Assembly: GCA_022414725.1 (NCBI GenBank)
Contig: CM039463.1
Coordinates: forward strand, 84,486,876 to 84,550,875
Length of the DNA stretch: 64,000 nucleotides
Direction: 5' to 3'
Source: Microglena sp. YARC
Lineage: Eukaryota > Chlorophyta > Chlorophyceae > Chlamydomonadales > Chlamydomonadaceae
Numbering within the stretch: position 1 is the first letter of the stretch; each line of letters starts with the position of its first letter. Positions 43,601-53,300 of the stretch are shown in pieces. Made by a program: the position numbers and the translations under genes. The notes beneath the pieces are model-generated. The model did no database searches and had not been told where the DNA came from. It saw only the letters and a list, made by a program, of their open reading frames with translations.

Positions 43601-43954
43601 ACGCACACATATGCACACAAACACAAATGGGGGGGACAAAGCCCCATTTGGCACACCAACAACAGCACACCCACACATGCGCACCAAATATGCACACACA
43701 TGCACACAAACACACATAAGTACATGCATACACACACATATGCACACACATGCACATGCGTACGCGTAAGCTTCCAATCTGCTCGCCTCTGTCGCAATGT
43801 AGATCTGGTGCTGCTGGTTAGGCAATGCAATTCAACCCTGTCTAACTTTGACATTTACGAGCTGATGCGGCCCTTCATGTCAGCAAGCAAGCCCGGAATC
43901 ATCGAGGCCAGGGACTTCCTAGCAGCATTACGTGCGGCTGCAGGATCCTCATAA
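32133..43954 (+). CDS. CFAP161: Cilia- and flagella-associated protein 161 (FAP161/CFAP161)
   Basis: CFAP161 is a conserved microtubule inner protein of the ciliary doublet A-tubule. Exons: 32133-32201 (ATG start, 23 codons), 33323-33426, 35365-35656, 36200 to about 36222, 36991 to about 37170, 38402-38611, 40134-40228, 40716-40837 and 43803-43954 (stop TAA). Phases fit at the junctions I could check, apart from those of exons 4 and 5. Family hallmarks include [20 protein letters not shown], then [26 protein letters not shown], a PDP...APILLMH segment, [12 protein letters not shown] and [11 protein letters not shown]. About 80 residues follow the usual C-terminus (ending [16 protein letters not shown]...LAALRAA). 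The exon-4 donor is not GT and exon 5 carries indels, so that part is uncertain. Every intron from the second on holds copies of neighbouring exon edges. Confidence 0.85.
32575..32880. repeat. Poly-C plus CA microsatellite in CFAP161 intron 1
   Basis: C(26), then (CA)n to 32760, then TACACATCCTGCCCCCCACC units. Open frames here are low-complexity artefacts. Confidence 0.9.
32970..33036 (-). mobile_element. SINE-like family S2, tail fragment
   Basis: TTGTTACAGTCCAGGGGTAG then ACCAAATAGGCTTCAGGGAC and TTGCCCAACCATGACAGG. It lies directly upstream of the exon-2 copy. Confidence 0.6.
33095..33322 (+). repeat. Acceptor-side copy of CFAP161 exon 2
   Basis: TCATCTTGCAGGCCTCCACT then CTTGTTGGCAACTGGAATGA ... 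ATGATGAAGGA at 33099-33168 matches exon 2 (33323) and keeps its acceptor, then breaks into poly-C and CACACACA. Only the second copy has a donor. Confidence 0.8.
33913..34312. mobile_element. Palindromic TIR element T2 (TAGGGACTGGCA...) with nested SINE
   Basis: It begins TAGGGACTGGCATATCATAT and ends ATATCATATTGCCGCTCCCTA. The inner sequence repeats ATATCATATGATATCAT palindromes. An S1 SINE (34066-34260) lies inside. Related pieces: GATATCATTTTGCCGTTCCCTA near 21865 and TAGGGAACGGCAACTAATAT at 36414. Confidence 0.6.
34066..34260 (+). mobile_element. tRNA-derived SINE, family S1, copy E (nested)
   Basis: Diverged head (AATGGTAGACCGGATCGC, box B-like GGGGGTTCGACTTCTCC), then GTCGTCGTCAACCGGAATGG and the CACGCCCCACCAGGCGTTAT CATTAC end. 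It sits inside the T2 element, so it inserted later. Confidence 0.65.
34455..34649. mobile_element. hAT-like MITE family M1, copy 3 (195 bp) with perfect 8-bp duplication
   Basis: CAGGGTAATTCAAAGCGCGC ... CATTTGAAGTACCCTG is flanked on both sides by GTCACTTG (34447-34454 and 34650-34657). It interrupts an exon-3 copy of CFAP161. The neighbouring copies at 34812 and 35168 show the uninterrupted sequence, giving a natural empty site. Confidence 0.9.
34885..35060 (+). repeat. Dispersed GC-rich repeat R6, copy 2
   Basis: It matches 8335-8535: GAGCGACAGGTGGCAAGG, GAGTTAGTTACAAGACCGTT, ACAAATGGGTAACACTGGGG and a GGGGGGGCTCCGCC hairpin. It lies between two exon-3 copies. Confidence 0.6.
35657..36190 (+). 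repeat. Donor-side copy of CFAP161 exon 3; poly-G; AATAAT repeats
   Basis: GAGGAATCCTGGCGCCACCA through AATGATGGCATAGTG at 35701-35833 is a diverged copy of the exon's last ~135 bases, with a gtgaac end. Two poly-G tracts follow the real donor and the copy. Two units of GTACGCCTTATTAA... GCGTGAGGTTGAGGGGGCC begin at 35985. Confidence 0.75.
36225..36990 (+). repeat. Array of GCGTGAGGTTGAGGGGGCCA units in CFAP161 intron 4
   Basis: Units of ~150-180 bp hold TTATTAAGAGGCG..., GTTTGCTTGCACTGGGGCCA, CACCTGGCAAGGCGTAACAA and TTCCCAATTTTC. Parts reach 36895, with CTCACTCCCTCTGCAATTTT edges repeated three times before the exon at 36991. The GAGGTTGA...GCTTGC core recurs at 44640-44700, 45965-46000 and 47995-48020. 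Confidence 0.65.
37171..38401 (+). repeat. Donor-side copies of CFAP161 exon 5 and acceptor-side copies of exon 6
   Basis: Exon 5's end (CAGCTGGTTGCTGCTACCTT ... CTGTCTGGATGGTACGTG) recurs at 37318-37385 and 37497-37560. Exon 6's start (AGATCATGACCCCTGATCCC ... GCTCCCATCCTTCTCATGCA) occurs at 37911-37990 and 38251-38332 before the true one at 38402. Between them are CCCACACCTACACCCACAC repeats. Confidence 0.8.
38612..39310 (+). repeat. Four donor-side copies of CFAP161 exon 6
   Basis: CACCCAGGGACTTAAGTCTG CTCTTCAAGATGCACAGA with preceding GAGTTTGGTGTCGAGTG recurs at about 38675-38796, 38855-38972, 39040-39160 and 39215-39315, spaced by T-rich sequence with CCCACCCAGAAGGCCCTGCT. The first three keep a gtgag or atgag end; the last is decayed. 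Confidence 0.8.
39386..39871. mobile_element. TIR element family T1, copy 2 (one end decayed)
   Basis: Inner match to 1416-2197: ATATAATTTGACGTTATACA, AATAAAATCCATTAGCACAA, and the end GGGTGCTCCCGTCAAATTAA AG then CGTTAATTTTTGTCACTATGGTA. The left terminus is not recognisable. Confidence 0.55.
39880..40715 (+). repeat. Acceptor-side copies of CFAP161 exons 7 and 8
   Basis: An exon-7-like copy is at 39923-40000 (GGGCTTGCTGAAGGGCACCA ... GGCACCAAGATTGCC), ahead of the true exon at 40134. Both are preceded by CCTAAACC...CATGTATGTAG. Exon-8-like copies are at 40393-40450 and 40563-40620 (ACAGGATATCTAACAGCGCT ATTGTTAG), ahead of the true exon at 40716. All keep AG acceptors. Confidence 0.8.
40889..40962 (+). 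mobile_element. SINE-like family S4 copy
   Basis: CCGAAGACAGCGAGCAGCCA AATTGCTGGCAGAAGCTATG then TTACCAAGTTCGAGTTC. It lies at the start of CFAP161 intron 8, followed by a CATAGCTACATACTCATAGC array at 40995-41085. Confidence 0.6.
41470..42835. repeat. AC-rich ~60-70 bp minisatellite in CFAP161 intron 8
   Basis: CACATAAGCACACACATAAG CACATGCATACACACACATA TGCACACGCACACGC repeats about a dozen times. The open frames seen here on both strands are compositional. Confidence 0.85.
42836..43802 (+). repeat. Five acceptor-side copies of CFAP161 exon 9
   Basis: GTAAGCTTACCTTCCCTCCT GTCGCAACGCAG then ATCTGGTGCTTCTGGTTAGG CAATGCAATTCA recurs at 42826, 42951, 43171, 43372 and 43502 before the true exon at 43803. 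Each copy has a cag acceptor and the first ~45 exon bases, then turns into CACACATGCACAC spacer. Confidence 0.85.
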
Positions 43955-44640
43955 ATAAGTACATAAATAAATAGTACGCCTTATAACAAGCAAGCCCGGA
44001 ATCATCGAAGCCAGAGACTTCCTAGCAGCTTTACGCGCGGCTGCAGGATCCTCATAAATATATAATATACAGAAATAATAATAGTAGTGCCCTTTATTAA
44101 AAGCAAGCCGGAATCATCAGAACCAGGGACTTCTTCCTCTGCAAGCATTACGTTTGGCGGCTGCAGGATCCTATAAAATAAATGCATAATCAATAAATAG
44201 GTAGTGGTCTCATTAAAGCAAGCCCGGAATCATCAGAACCAGGGACTTCTTGCAGCTTTAGCAGCGCTGCAGGATCCTCATAAATATATAAATAAATACA
44301 TAAATCAATAAATAGTATGTCTCATTACAAGCCCGGAATATAGAACCGAGGGATTTCTTGCAGCAGTTACGTGCGGCTGCAGGATTCTCATAAATAAATA
44401 CATAAATCAATAAATAGAACGTCTTATAACAAGCAAGCCCGGAATCATCGAAGCCAGGGACTTCCTTGCAGCATTACGTGCGGCTGCAGGATTCTCATAA
44501 TAAATCATAAATCATAAATAGAACGTCTTATAACAAGCAAGCCCGGAATCATCGAAGCCAGGGACTTCCTTGCAGCATTACGTGCGGCTGCAGGATCCCC
44601 ATAAATAAATACATCAATACATCAATGGTGTGTCTTATTA
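43955..44640 (+). repeat. Six copies of the CFAP161 stop-containing end
   Basis: AGCAAGCCCGGAATCATCGA ... GTGCGGCTGCAGGATCCTCA TAA recurs at about 43988, 44100, 44216, 44330, 44433 and 44537. These are downstream of the real stop at 43952-43954 and so fall in the 3' UTR or beyond. AATAAATACATAAATC spacers contain AATAAA-like motifs. Confidence 0.8.
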
Positions 44641-45350
44641 CGCGGCGTGAGGTTGAAGGGGCCAGCCCGTTTGCTTGCATTGGGGCCAGCCTCCAGTACA
44701 GGTTCCTCATAATTCTCATTATTTTAGTTCATTGGATTGGATTGTTACATGGTTTTTCAACCAATTCTAGGCTGCGCAACGTCTTCCAATGCCAAGTCCC
44801 CCCGTGCAATACCCACGGGAACCAGGGATCAACTATGCGGATAATACAGATTAAGACTTGTCCGGCCAACACAAAGCATATATTTTAGATTGTGGTTGTG
44901 GAGTTTGCATACTTTTAAGCTGTGTGTGCTGATTGGTGAGTTGTTGATGCTTGGCTTGGCTTGGCCTGTCCTGATTGGTGCAAGCTGTGATGCTGATTGG
45001 TGCAGTAGTGGTGTTAGCTTGGCTTGTCCTGATTGGCTTGGCTTGACCTGTCCTGATTGGTGCAAGCTGTGATGCTGATTGGTGCAGTATTGGTGTTAGC
45101 TTGGCTTGTCCTGATTGGCTTGGCTTGACCTGTCCTGGTTGGTGCAAGCTGTGATGCTGATTGGTGCAGTAGTGGTGTTAGCTTGGCTTGTCCTGATTGG
45201 CTTGGCTTGACCTGTCCTGATTGGTCCTGTGTGTTGTTTGGTTTTATGTGGCCTGGCTTGTCCTGATTGGCTTAACTTGGCATGTATAGTCTTTAATACA
45301 ATTATATTGTCATTGCAGTCGTGGTTTTATTGTAGTTGTGGAGTATGCAT
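44640..45350. repeat. S3 fragment and 82-bp tandem repeat
   Basis: A reverse S3 copy is at 44738-44835. An 82-bp unit follows (GGCTTGTCCTGATTGGCTTG GCTTGACCTGTCCTGATTGG TGCAAGCTGTGATGC...), about 3.5 copies at 44945-45250. Confidence 0.7.
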
Positions 45351-46518
45351 CAGGTTTGTTCATGGAGACTCCAAAAACTGCATCGTGAGAAGCACCGGTC
45401 AGTTCCAAATCTGCGTCATGCAGGCACCCAGACCGCTCTAGTGTTTTTGTTTTAATGCAACAGACCCTCAAGAAATGTTGGGTGGTCTGGCACGCGGCAC
45501 ACAACGTTTCGAACTATCCTGGTCAGCGTCCTATAATGTTGGTGATCCTGATTGGTGCAGTTATGGTAAGGGGGTTTTTCAAAGGAAATTGACCATTGAG
45601 TCCTTATTTAGCACATGTTGCTCGAACTTGAACTTGAACTTGGTAAATAGCTTCTGCCAGCAATTTGGCTGCTCGCCGTCGTTCGGAGTAAAATAATTTA
45701 TTAGAAAATGCTCCGAACAGCCTTAGGGGTGCTACTAGCAAAGATTCTAGAACTGACCAAAACAATCGTTTTACCACTGAGCGGGGGCCTGAGTTTTCGT
45801 GCTACGTGATTTCATTTAATTCTACAATGAACGGATTGAGAAAACCTAGTGTGGTGCTGGCTTACTGTATTGCTGGATGGTAAATGTACCAAAGGGGGAA
45901 AGGTAAATGGGGCTGCACCCGCTTCCCCTCTCGCCCCATGGTTAGGGCAATAATAAATAAATAGTGCGCCAATTACGAGGCGTGAGGTTCAGGATGGCAG
46001 CTCGTTTGAACTTCAACTTGGGTACATAGTTTCAGCCAGCAATTTGGCTGCTCGGTCTCGGAGTTCAGAAAAGATTATAGGAAAATGCATCACGATTACA
46101 GATCTCTCGTACGCGACAAATACTTGTCTTTTCATTTTTTTTTCTCCTCTTCTTCTGAAAGATAAAAAAGTAAAACAAATCATGAACTAATAAAAAAAAG
46201 ACTCGATCAATTCTTGCATACATTCCTCTGTTAAGTTGTGTGTCCATGAAGGTTCGTGTTTTTGTGTGTCTCGACATTTGGTCAATTCTGGATTGCACAC
46301 AGGTAATGTTGAGGAATCACTTTTACTCGCAGATTGGGAAAGCAGGTTCTGGTACTTTTTCTCGAATTTCATTAAGGTCGTCGTGCAGTTGCAAAGACCA
46401 CACGTGTACCTCTTGAACGGTTCCAGAACCACTTAGGTGACACACTGATCTTCCAAGGAACAATTGGACGTTTCCATCAATCAGTTTCCACCTGAAGCTA
46501 GTGAGAGGAAGTTTTAAA
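45350..46518. other. Decayed SINE-like fragments; no supported gene
   Basis: Reverse S4 copies with GAACTTGAAC tails lie at 45620-45715 and 46005-46085. An S2 head (CAATCGTTTTACCACTGAGC) is at 45765-45830. A short open frame at 45300-45441 ends in a stop but matches no family I know. Confidence 0.45.
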
Positions 46519-46904
46519 TACCGTACTGCTTGCAAAATGAAACGTTTTTTAATTTTTTTTTTATTATAAATTGACGGTTTTACGATTTGGTTTTTTTTTT
46601 TAATAGGGATATAGAATTGACGTTAGCAAGACCTTGAAGGTTCCATTATATAAATATTTTACCGTATTGCAACTGAACGTTTGTTTTTAATCATGGTGTA
46701 CCTGGTTATGGTGTTGTGATGGTACACAAGATATTGGTACCTGTTCTAGGTTTTATTAAGTCGAAGCCTCTTTAAGTAATTCGGGACGGTTTTGATTTTT
46801 TGAAGGTTGACGGGGACTTTTTTCGGTTTCGGGTAATATACGTAGCAGGTTTTGGACGGTGCTCTCGTGAATTTAAAAGCGTTAAATTTATTGCAAAGCA
46901 GTAG
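46519..46904. mobile_element. TIR element family T1, copy 3
   Basis: Left end TACCGTACTGCTTGCAAAAT, interior AATAGGGATATAGAATTGAC and ATTGCAACTGAACGTTTG, and right end CGTTAAATTTATTGCAAAGC AGTA. It is shorter than copy 1. Confidence 0.6.
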
Positions 46905-49244
46905 CGATGAGTAGTTTCGGATGAGATAACTTGAACGTGGTGGGTTTACATAATCTCAGTCCGATTACGGACTGGCTAGCCGTTCTCGGCTGTAAAATGT
47001 AGTTTTACTAGAGAATGGTGATCTCGAATAAATCACTTTTATTTTATGTTTTCTTTTTCATTTTTGTCATTGTGTTCATTTTTTTTTAATTAGATTCTCG
47101 TCGCGGATAGGAGATAGATAAGGCGATCTTCGGTTTCCCACTCTCATACCATAGAGGAGGAAATTCCAAGTCGTGGTAACAAAAGACAGCAATTCTTTTC
47201 CTAGTGATCGACAGAAGCTTTCATTCGGCGCGTATCTTAATCGGCGAGTATTAAAAGAAGAGAAATGATATTGTTTAGTAATAGAATAGACGCTATATCC
47301 ATGTGTTCAGTTTACTGCTTAGTTTCAAAGGTTCCATGAGACCTTAAAAGAATATAGATTTGGTAGAGCAGGAGATTTTAATGTACTCTTGGGGAATTCA
47401 TTTGAATCTTTGAGCGCCGAAGGAGTAGACGAGAAAGATACACGTGTCGAAGTGGTGGCATTTTAAATTGGACAGGCTTGGTTTCGTAGAAAGTCCTTGC
47501 GTTCTGGTTGCGGTTATCTGAGGTGGTTGAATGCGTGAGAGTGGGGTAGGTTAGTTACTAAGGGGGTGGGGGGGGGACGAGTAGTTGTAAACTAGTGTGA
47601 GGAGTTTGTGGATAGAAACGTGATGTAAAACTAGGTAATGGGGGGAAAATTGGGAATGTGACGTGTAGTGTCTGTCTGTTGATCGGGGATGAGGGGACAG
47701 GGGTAGTTCAATCGTAGGACAGGGTTGTGCATAAGATCAGCAGGCTTGGTACAGGGTGATGCATTGAAAGAATTGAGAAGTAAGATAAAACTATCACGTG
47801 CATTCTTGTTAGATTGTGAATAAGTTGTCCTCTGGCTGGTGGGACAGAAGAAATTGAGGAATTGTTAAGCCTCGTGTAATCGTTACATTGTTACTCACAG
47901 GGAGTGGAAAAGTTAAAGGGACTCCATAGCGTAAGCGGGCTAGCTTATAGTCACTGGACAAGAAGATTGTTGAATGAGAAGTTGCTCCCAGATTTGGCAA
48001 GCCCGTTTGCTTTGCATGGGGAAACATGGACTGCTTGGAGGGTGAAGGTAGGGTTTAAGGTGCAGTACACGGTTCGATAATTTAAAAATATTGATATGTT
48101 AATTTTATTGTATGGCTTATTGCTACAATTGGATCATGATATATCATGCCTTCACAGTGCCGCTAGTTCAGCAGCAGGTATATAGGAGGACACAGCCCTT
48201 GTCCTGGACGCAAATTTGTAAAATTGTATGGCTACGTCTTGCGACGTCAATGGACCCTTCCTTTTGGCCAAAAACATTCCACGTTTGCGTCTCGACACAA
48301 GACAGTCTCTTGAATTGCGTCTGCGACGACAGCGAGCGTCCTGAACAACGCAGGTTCAGCAGACACAAGTGGTTTTTTAAGCTACAGGCAGCTTCTAGGT
48401 AGCTCCCTGAGCAGCGCTGGGCTAGCAAAATTTCTCAAGAATTGGAAAAATGAATCCGTCTGTTTTACAGGTGCTATCGTTGCTGGTTTTGGCTGGGTAG
48501 CAAGCTGGGGGGAGCTTGTTTAGAAGTTTATGGTTGGTAGCTGAAAGAACGCAGACACGGGAGCTTCCATCTCGGTGCCGTGATGGTTATGGTTTGATCA
48601 TATTCGTGAGACTGAGGGTGTGTTAGTTATACATCCATGGTGGTTGCGGCACTGTATCGATGGGTAGCACTGTTCACAGGGTAGTGAAGACGTAAGGTCT
48701 GCATGCGCAGGACGACATGGGGAGGCTTGTTGGCGTCCAGAACGCAGGTATAGAGGTAGTTGGTTGCGTCTTACCGCATTGATCAGTTGAGAATTAGCCA
48801 CATCATTGCAGTGGCTAGGGCTCTGTGATAGGTGGGAGACAGCTAAATTGAGGCTTTCCAGGAGCAAATACAGATTGGGGTGCGATTCCAGGACGCACAT
48901 CGATTAGGGTCGTCCAAGAGACACCATTTGGGGTCCGTTTGTAAGTTTCCGGCTGCTGTCAAGAATAAGTAGCAGCCCGTTGTTCTCCGCGGAAGACAGG
49001 GTCCTTAAAATATAGCCCAGCCAGGCGTTATATTACGAGCTCTTCAGCTTGCCTGGTGTCTGTATGTGGGACTACATGTCTGAAATAGGGAGGAGGGAGT
49101 GGGTGGGGTATGAGGGGCAGGGGTGAGGTGAGGAGGGAGTGGGTGGTGATGAGGGGGGAGGTGAGAGAGGGAGTGGGGGGGGTGGAGGAGGGGGGGTGAG
49201 GAGGGAGTGGGGGGTGAGGAGGGGTGGGAGTGGGAGGTGAAGGA
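46905..49244. other. No gene seen; S1 SINE remnant and R5 repeat
   Basis: A decayed S1 SINE is at 48903-49035 (AAGTAGCAGCCCG and AGCCAGGCGTTATATTAC). An R5 core is at 48385-48415. 49080-49244 is a GAGGGAGTGGG repeat running into the gap. Nothing else is recognised. Sequence quality may be lower here. Confidence 0.4.
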
Positions 49245-50244
49245 NNNNNNNNNNNNNNNNNNNNNNNNNNNNNNNNNNNNNNNNNNNNNNNNNNNNNNNN
49301 NNNNNNNNNNNNNNNNNNNNNNNNNNNNNNNNNNNNNNNNNNNNNNNNNNNNNNNNNNNNNNNNNNNNNNNNNNNNNNNNNNNNNNNNNNNNNNNNNNNN
49401 NNNNNNNNNNNNNNNNNNNNNNNNNNNNNNNNNNNNNNNNNNNNNNNNNNNNNNNNNNNNNNNNNNNNNNNNNNNNNNNNNNNNNNNNNNNNNNNNNNNN
49501 NNNNNNNNNNNNNNNNNNNNNNNNNNNNNNNNNNNNNNNNNNNNNNNNNNNNNNNNNNNNNNNNNNNNNNNNNNNNNNNNNNNNNNNNNNNNNNNNNNNN
49601 NNNNNNNNNNNNNNNNNNNNNNNNNNNNNNNNNNNNNNNNNNNNNNNNNNNNNNNNNNNNNNNNNNNNNNNNNNNNNNNNNNNNNNNNNNNNNNNNNNNN
49701 NNNNNNNNNNNNNNNNNNNNNNNNNNNNNNNNNNNNNNNNNNNNNNNNNNNNNNNNNNNNNNNNNNNNNNNNNNNNNNNNNNNNNNNNNNNNNNNNNNNN
49801 NNNNNNNNNNNNNNNNNNNNNNNNNNNNNNNNNNNNNNNNNNNNNNNNNNNNNNNNNNNNNNNNNNNNNNNNNNNNNNNNNNNNNNNNNNNNNNNNNNNN
49901 NNNNNNNNNNNNNNNNNNNNNNNNNNNNNNNNNNNNNNNNNNNNNNNNNNNNNNNNNNNNNNNNNNNNNNNNNNNNNNNNNNNNNNNNNNNNNNNNNNNN
50001 NNNNNNNNNNNNNNNNNNNNNNNNNNNNNNNNNNNNNNNNNNNNNNNNNNNNNNNNNNNNNNNNNNNNNNNNNNNNNNNNNNNNNNNNNNNNNNNNNNNN
50101 NNNNNNNNNNNNNNNNNNNNNNNNNNNNNNNNNNNNNNNNNNNNNNNNNNNNNNNNNNNNNNNNNNNNNNNNNNNNNNNNNNNNNNNNNNNNNNNNNNNN
50201 NNNNNNNNNNNNNNNNNNNNNNNNNNNNNNNNNNNNNNNNNNNN
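49245..50244. other. Scaffold gap, exactly 1000 N
   Basis: A run of N of round length, so the true size is probably unknown. It lies just downstream of the PheRS gene's last recognised exon, and the end of that gene could be inside it. Confidence 0.99.
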
Positions 50245-50359
50245 AAGAGAAGAGATAGTCAAGTCCAAAAAGGATCATTGAGATCATGCTATAGAGGATG
50301 ATGCTGGGGCGTCTCAGTCGACACACACTAACACACTAACACAAAACCTTAACACACAC

Positions 50360-53300
50360 ACTAACAAATCAACCAACTCATGCAGGGCATTGATCTCATC
50401 ATCAGTCAACACCTCAACACAACACCTACAAAACAACACATTCCAAACATCACCTGCAGGGTAATAGATCTCATCATCAGTCCATACTCTCACACAACTA
50501 CACACACACACTTGCATCTTACAACTCATGCAAAGCATATGATTTCATGCAATCAGTCCACACAGTTTCTCAGCACACACCTGCAAAAACACAACACAGG
50601 ACCCACAGGGGACAACTAGAAATCAAACTCACCTAGCAGTGGGCATTGGAATCTCATCATCAGTCAAACGCGCTCCATGGACTGTACGTAATTCTGAAGC
50701 AGTTGCTGGTCTTTCTTCTTGGGTTTCGAACTCATCGATCAGGCACATTTGATATCCTACCAAGTCCCCGCCAATATCACGACAACTCAACACAGTTGTT
50801 CTCTGAGAACTGGGAGATATCCCAGAACTGCCATGTCCTTGTAAACAGGGGGGGACTGGAGAAAGACTTGAACTTGGCGTTCAGGCATCGGCCTTAGAAA
50901 CTGCATAGCGTGGCATAGGTGGGCGTAGTTGATTGTTGGGCATAGTTTGGAGTAGTTGGCGCATAGTAGGAGGTAGGGTTTATATGCTTTTAATGTTATG
51001 CCATGTCCTTGTAAACAGGGGGGAACCTGGAGAAAGACTTGAACTTGGCGTCAGGGCATACGGCCTGAACTGGAATAGTTGGCATAGTTGGGCATAATTG
51101 GATTGTTTGGCGCATTAGTTGGACATTGCTGGGCATAGTTGGATTTTGGCGTAGTTTGGATGTTGGCGCATAGTTGGATTGTTTGGGGCATAGTTGGATT
51201 AGTTGGCACAGCAGGAAGGTAGGGTTTATGATAATTCATTGGTATGCATGTCTTGTACACAGGAGGGAACAGAGAAATTTGAACTTGGGCCGTTTAAGCG
51301 TCAGATGAACCTGCAAAGTTGGACAAAGTTTTGAGGTAGGGTTTAGACTTATAATTTGATACGGGCATGGCTCTTTGTCACAGGGGGAACCTGGAGATGA
51401 GAATTGAACTTGGCGTTCAGCAGCGTCGGCCTTTGGAAATCTGCACTAGTCTCGGCATATCTTGGGAACAGAGTTGGCATAGTTTGGGCATAGTTGGAGG
51501 CAGGGTTTGTAATTTTAATTGTTATGCCACGTCCTTGTATACAGTAGGTAACCTGGAGAAAGACTTGAACTTGGCGTTCAGTGCGTCGGCCTTGAATTGC
51601 TTAGCTGGGCATAGTTGGGCATTTATGGACAGAGTTGGAGGTTGAAGTTTAGAAACTTTTAATGTTGTTATGCATGATTCCTCGTACGCAAGGGGTGACC
51701 TGGAGAAAGACTTGAAATTGCGTTCAGGGCGTCGCCTTGAACTGCAAAGTCGGGCATAGTTTAAGAAGTTGGAGGGTAGGGGGTTTCGTACTTTAATTGG
51801 TATGGAACATGTCCTTATACAAAGGTTAGAGTACCCGACATGAAAGACCTTAAAGTTGGCGTTCAGGGCGGTCGAAACTCGAACTGCATATAGTAGGCAT
51901 AGTTTGGATGGTCAGAGTTGGATTGTTGGGCATAGCTAGTGGGTAGAGTTTGGGTTTTGTTGATGTTTTGTGGAATTGTTGGTTATTTGGGAATAGTTGG
52001 ATGTTGGGCGTTAGTTGGTTTAGTTGTGATTGTTGGTTGGAATGTTCGGGTCATAGTTGGGCATAGTTGGATGGTTGCGTTTATAAACTTTAATTGTTAG
52101 GTGTGATGCCACTGTCCTTGTACACAGGGGGGAACTGGAGAAATGACTTGAACTTGGCGTTTCAAGAGGCGATCGGCCTTGAACTGCATAGTTGGGCACA
52201 GTTGGGTTGGCTGGTTGAGTGCATGTAGGATGTGTACGAGGTGCAATGGAGTATGCAGTTGTGCATGGAGAATTGTGCATGGAGGTGTATGATATGGGTG
52301 TGCATGTGTGCATGGAGGTGATGCAATGATGTGCATGGAGGTTGTTGTACGAGGTGCATGTAGGTGTGTACGGTGTGCATGGAGGTGTACACGGAGGTGT
52401 GCATGGATGTGTGTATGGATGTGTGTGTGTTGCATGGAGGTGTGTATGCGTGCATGGTGTGCATGGAGGTGTGGTATGAGGTGCATAAGGATGTGTATGC
52501 GGTCATGGGAAAAGAGTGTTGTGCATGCATGGGTTTATGCATTGGTATGATCAAGGATTCTGCCTGGGCAAGGAAATGTGCTTAAGGTGCATGGGAGCAA
52601 CACATACAGGCACATGGATGGACAAGGCACATGGGCAAAGCAACATGGGGCAAAACAACACAGGAACATGGTTTACATGGCACAATACACGGGTAGGGCA
52701 CATGGAGCACCATAAGGCACAACACACGGGCACATGGACAGGGGCACATGGCAGGGCAACGTGGTCACAAGCGCACATGGGGCAAGCACACAGGCACATT
52801 TGCAAGAAAAAAAATCACATAGTCACACCGGGCACATGACACATGGACACCACCACACACCACCACCACAGGACACATACACAACACCCCACACGCAAAC
52901 ATACACACCGCACACCACCACCACAGCACACACCACTACCACAGCACACATATACAACCACACCACAACTGCTTCAGGGACCGGCTCATCATTGGACAGA
53001 ACAGGCGGATGTCAGGATGTCGAACAAGGCCAGACGCCAAGTGCTCCAGCCCGCAAGCCTGAAGGCCCACGCCTCCTGTCCATTCTTGCCGGTGTTACCG
53101 TCACCACCACAGAACACTTACACACACCCACCACAGCACACATGCACACCACCACACACATGCTTCAGGAACCGCTCGTCATCGGACCAGAACAGGCGGA
53201 TGTAAGGATGTTCAAAAAGGCAATGGCCAAGTGCTCCAGCCCCAATCTGAAGGCCCACGCTTCTTGTCCAGTCTTGCCGGTGTTACGGTTATCACACCAC

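Noticed and set aside
45300..45441. Possible exon ending in a stop (…CVMQAPRPL)
   Set aside because: It has an acceptor-like ttgcag and an open frame, but no recognisable domain, no partner exon and no edge copies, unlike the real exons here.
48112..48402. Open frame of 96 codons
   Set aside because: No domain, no splice context, and its end overlaps the dispersed repeat R5.
49028..50326. Apparent 340-430 codon open frames
   Set aside because: They consist almost wholly of N from the 1000-bp gap.
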